NCBI RefSeq assembly: GCF_004348315.1
Contig: NZ_SMKC01000017.1
Location: forward strand, 1 to 44,513
Source of the DNA: Streptomyces sp. 8K308
GTDB lineage: Bacteria > Actinomycetota > Actinomycetes > Streptomycetales > Streptomycetaceae
Reading direction: 5' to 3'
Length of the DNA stretch: 44,513 nucleotides
The position numbers and the translations under genes are program-made. The notes under the pieces were generated by a model. The model did not search any database. It was given only the letters and a program-made list of their open reading frames with translations, and was not told where the DNA came from. Below are positions 43,003 to 44,513 of the stretch, piece after piece; the stretch's first letter is position 1; the number at the start of each line of letters is the position of its first letter.

Positions 43003-43887
43003 ATGGAGTGGTTGTCCGATCCGTTCCAGGTGTCCTTTGTGCAACGGGCGCTCTGGGGCGGGATCCTCGTCTCGCTGATCTGCGCCCTCGCCGGCACCTG
43101 GGTTGTGCTACGCGGAATGGCGTTCCTCGGCGACGCGATGTCGCACGGAATGCTGCCCGGCGTGGCGTTGGCCTCGCTGCTCGGCGGCAGCCCGCTGGTG
43201 GGGGCCGCGCTCAGCGCGGGCGCGATGGCGCTCGGCGTGACGGCGCTCGGCCGGTCGCGCCGGCTCTCGGCCGACACGGCGATCGGCCTGCTGTTCGCGG
43301 GGATGCTGGCGGCCGGCGTGATCATCGTCTCGCGCTCGCAGTCGTTCGCGGTCGACCTGACCGGGCTGCTCTTCGGCGACGTGCTGGCGGTCAGGGACCG
43401 CGACCTCGCCTACCTCGCGGGGGCTTTGGCGGTCGCGGCGGCGATCGCGGCGGCAGGACACCGGTCGTTCACCGCGCTCGCCTTCGACGAGCGCAAGGCG
43501 CGCACGCTCGGGCTGCGGCCCGGCCTCGCGCAGGCGGCGCTGCTTGGCCTGGTGACGCTGGCGATCACCGCGTCCTTCCACGTGGTCGGGACGCTGCTGG
43601 TGTTCGGCCTGCTGATCGCGCCGCCGGCCGCCGCCGCGCTGTGGGTGCGGCGGATCCCGCTGATCATGCTGGTCGCCGCGGTGCTTGGCAGCGCCGCCAC
43701 GGTCCTCGGGCTGCTGATCTCGTGGCACGGCGGCACCGCCGCCGGCGCCACCATCGCCGCGGTCGCGGTCAGCTGCTTCTTCCTCTCGGCGCTCGGCTCG
43801 GCCGTCGCCACCCGAACGACCCGGACGACCCCAACGACCCGGACGACCCGAACGATACGCAGGGAACAGGCAGGGCTCACCAGGTGA
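43003..43887 (+). CDS. aztB: Zinc ABC transporter permease AztB
   Basis: 294 residues from the ATG at 43003. A typical ABC-3 (ZnuB/AztB) membrane protein with about eight helices: VQRALWGGILVSLICALAGTWVVLRGMAFLGDAMSHGMLPGVALASLL carries the hallmark AFxGDAxSHxxLPG loop, followed by AIGLLFAGMLAAGVIIVS and LLVFGLLIAPPAAAALW. The C terminus is a hydrophilic Thr/Arg tail (TRTTRTTPTTRTTRTIRRE) encoded by five 9-bp units at 43810-43854. The stop overlaps the GTG of the AztD-like gene, so the two are coupled. It moves zinc inward across the membrane with AztA. Confidence 0.93.
   Translation: MEWLSDPFQVSFVQRALWGGILVSLICALAGTWVVLRGMAFLGDAMSHGMLPGVALASLLGGSPLVGAALSAGAMALGVTALGRSRRLSADTAIGLLFAGMLAAGVIIVSRSQSFAVDLTGLLFGDVLAVRDRDLAYLAGALAVAAAIAAAGHRSFTALAFDERKARTLGLRPGLAQAALLGLVTLAITASFHVVGTLLVFGLLIAPPAAAALWVRRIPLIMLVAAVLGSAATVLGLLISWHGGTAAGATIAAVAVSCFFLSALGSAVATRTTRTTPTTRTTRTIRREQAGLTR
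43810..43854 (+). repeat. Five 9-bp units ACCCGAACG at the aztB 3' end
   Basis: Units ACCCGAACG, ACCCGGACG, ACCCCAACG, ACCCGGACG and ACCCGAACG are contiguous and in frame. They encode Thr-Arg-Thr or Thr-Pro-Thr triplets in the permease's C-terminal tail. Confidence 0.9.
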
Positions 43888-44513
43888 TACGGAGACGACG
43901 GAGGCTGGCGCTGGCGGCGGTTCCGCTGCTGCTCGCGGCGTGCGGCGGCGGCGAGGGCGACCGTTCGGCGGCCGAGGCCGGGGCGCCGGGCGACGAGGCG
44001 ACGCCGCACGGCTACGTGGCGGGCGCCGAGGAGACGGCCGAGCCGCAGACCAGGCTGGTGCTGGCCGAGGCCGGCACCGGCGAGGTGCGGGTGCTCGACC
44101 TGACCACCGAGGAGGCGACGAGTCTCGGCTCGCTGCCGGCGGCGAACGGCCTGGCGGGCGACGGGCGTTACGGCTACCTCACGGCGGACGACGGCACGGT
44201 GACGGTGGTCGACGGCGGCGCCTGGACCGTGGACCACGGCGACCACGCGCACTACTACCGGACCGAGCCGACCGTGGTGGGCGAGGTGCCGGGCGGCGGG
44301 GGCGAACTCCTTGGCGCCCGGGCCGACGCCGCCATCACCGCGCTGACCTACGACGACGGCACGGTGGTGCTGCTCGATCGGGAGGCGCAGGACGAGGGCG
44401 AGATCGCCGAGGCCGCCAGGCTCGACGCGGGCGCGCTGGCCGCCGCCGTCCCCTTCGAGGGCCGGGTGTTGGTGCCGGGTGCCGAGGGGGTCGCGGTGTA
44501 CGACCGGGAGGGC
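43884..44513 (+). CDS. aztD: AztD-like zinc metallochaperone lipoprotein (3' end outside window)
   Basis: 210 codons visible from a GTG overlapping the aztB stop. An Arg-rich start and lipobox LLLAAC with Cys at position 20 mark an exported lipoprotein. The mature part opens a beta-propeller-like pattern: TRLVLAEAGTGEVRVLDLTTEEATSLGSL, GRYGYLTADDGTVTVVDGGAW. A His/Asp cluster DHGDHAHYY follows at about residues 117-125. AztD proteins are periplasmic or surface zinc chaperones with a propeller fold and a DHGDH-like site, and they pass zinc to the AztC solute-binding protein. The gene continues past the window; aztC would be expected next. Confidence 0.85.
   Translation, partial: MIRRRRRLALAAVPLLLAACGGGEGDRSAAEAGAPGDEATPHGYVAGAEETAEPQTRLVLAEAGTGEVRVLDLTTEEATSLGSLPAANGLAGDGRYGYLTADDGTVTVVDGGAWTVDHGDHAHYYRTEPTVVGEVPGGGGELLGARADAAITALTYDDGTVVLLDREAQDEGEIAEAARLDAGALAAAVPFEGRVLVPGAEGVAVYDREG

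Noticed and set aside
1..44513. tRNA or rRNA genes.
   Set aside because: No segment with tRNA arms or rRNA signature was recognised by eye. A covariance search would be needed for certainty.

Overview
The window is very GC-rich chromosomal DNA with codon use, gene families and gene order typical of Streptomyces or a close relative in the Streptomycetaceae. The first half is a conserved actinobacterial core block. Its order (DUF3499, minimal metallopeptidase, DUF5719, large GT2 membrane glycosyltransferase, whiB, cysteine dioxygenase, fbiA, fbiB, LCP proteins, TIGR03089) resembles, from memory, the Rv3258c-Rv3268 neighbourhood of Mycobacterium tuberculosis.

Region 1 (1-6510): a DUF3499 fragment, a metallopeptidase-family protein with a degenerate HExxH motif, a translationally coupled DUF5719/glycosyltransferase pair, and the developmental iron-sulfur regulator WhiB with a motif-rich upstream region. 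Region 2 (7020-9818): cysteine dioxygenase and the coenzyme F420 genes fbiA-fbiB. Region 3 (10005-21994): a cell-envelope island with five LytR-CpsA-Psr (LCP) phosphotransferase-like proteins, a GT2 glycosyltransferase, a TIGR03089 protein and a secreted peptidoglycan amidase, plus an AlkA-type glycosylase and a hotdog thioesterase. One LCP protein (16006-16962) has lost the catalytic-arginine segment and looks like a pseudoenzyme. Region 4 (22034-23515): peptide deformylase divergent from an ArsR-type regulator that carries a perfect operator palindrome at its start codon, then a DUF6011 protein.

Region 5 (23534-34289) is accessory and partly decayed. A truncated HxlR regulator abuts a truncated, frameshifted IS110-family transposase. 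An intact HxlR/quinone-oxidoreductase-like divergent pair, NTF2-like and secreted or membrane proteins follow. Next come an ATP-binding/XRE-DUF5753/DUF397 trio of the kind seen at Streptomyces developmental and toxin-antitoxin-like loci, a 42-residue ORF and a small zinc-knuckle-like protein. The region ends with a STAND/TPR ATPase pseudogene that changes frame at least six times.

Region 6 (34290-44513): an NTF2-like protein, a DUF6624 gene with one frameshift, a MocR regulator divergent from a cupin, an aldo/keto reductase, a small protein that ends in the same VYQAGGD motif with which the STAND pseudogene begins, a membrane protein, a GNAT acetyltransferase, a GH12 endoglucanase with a near-perfect CebR box, and an aztA/aztB-aztD zinc uptake locus arranged divergently around a Zur-like box. 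The last gene runs off the window.

No rRNA, tRNA or CRISPR array was recognised. No single undescribed system stands out beyond doubt. The best leads are the catalytically stripped LCP paralogue, the shared VYQAGGD peptide motif linking two loci, the DUF397 trio with its downstream small ORFs, and recurrent 9-bp minisatellites at ORF ends.
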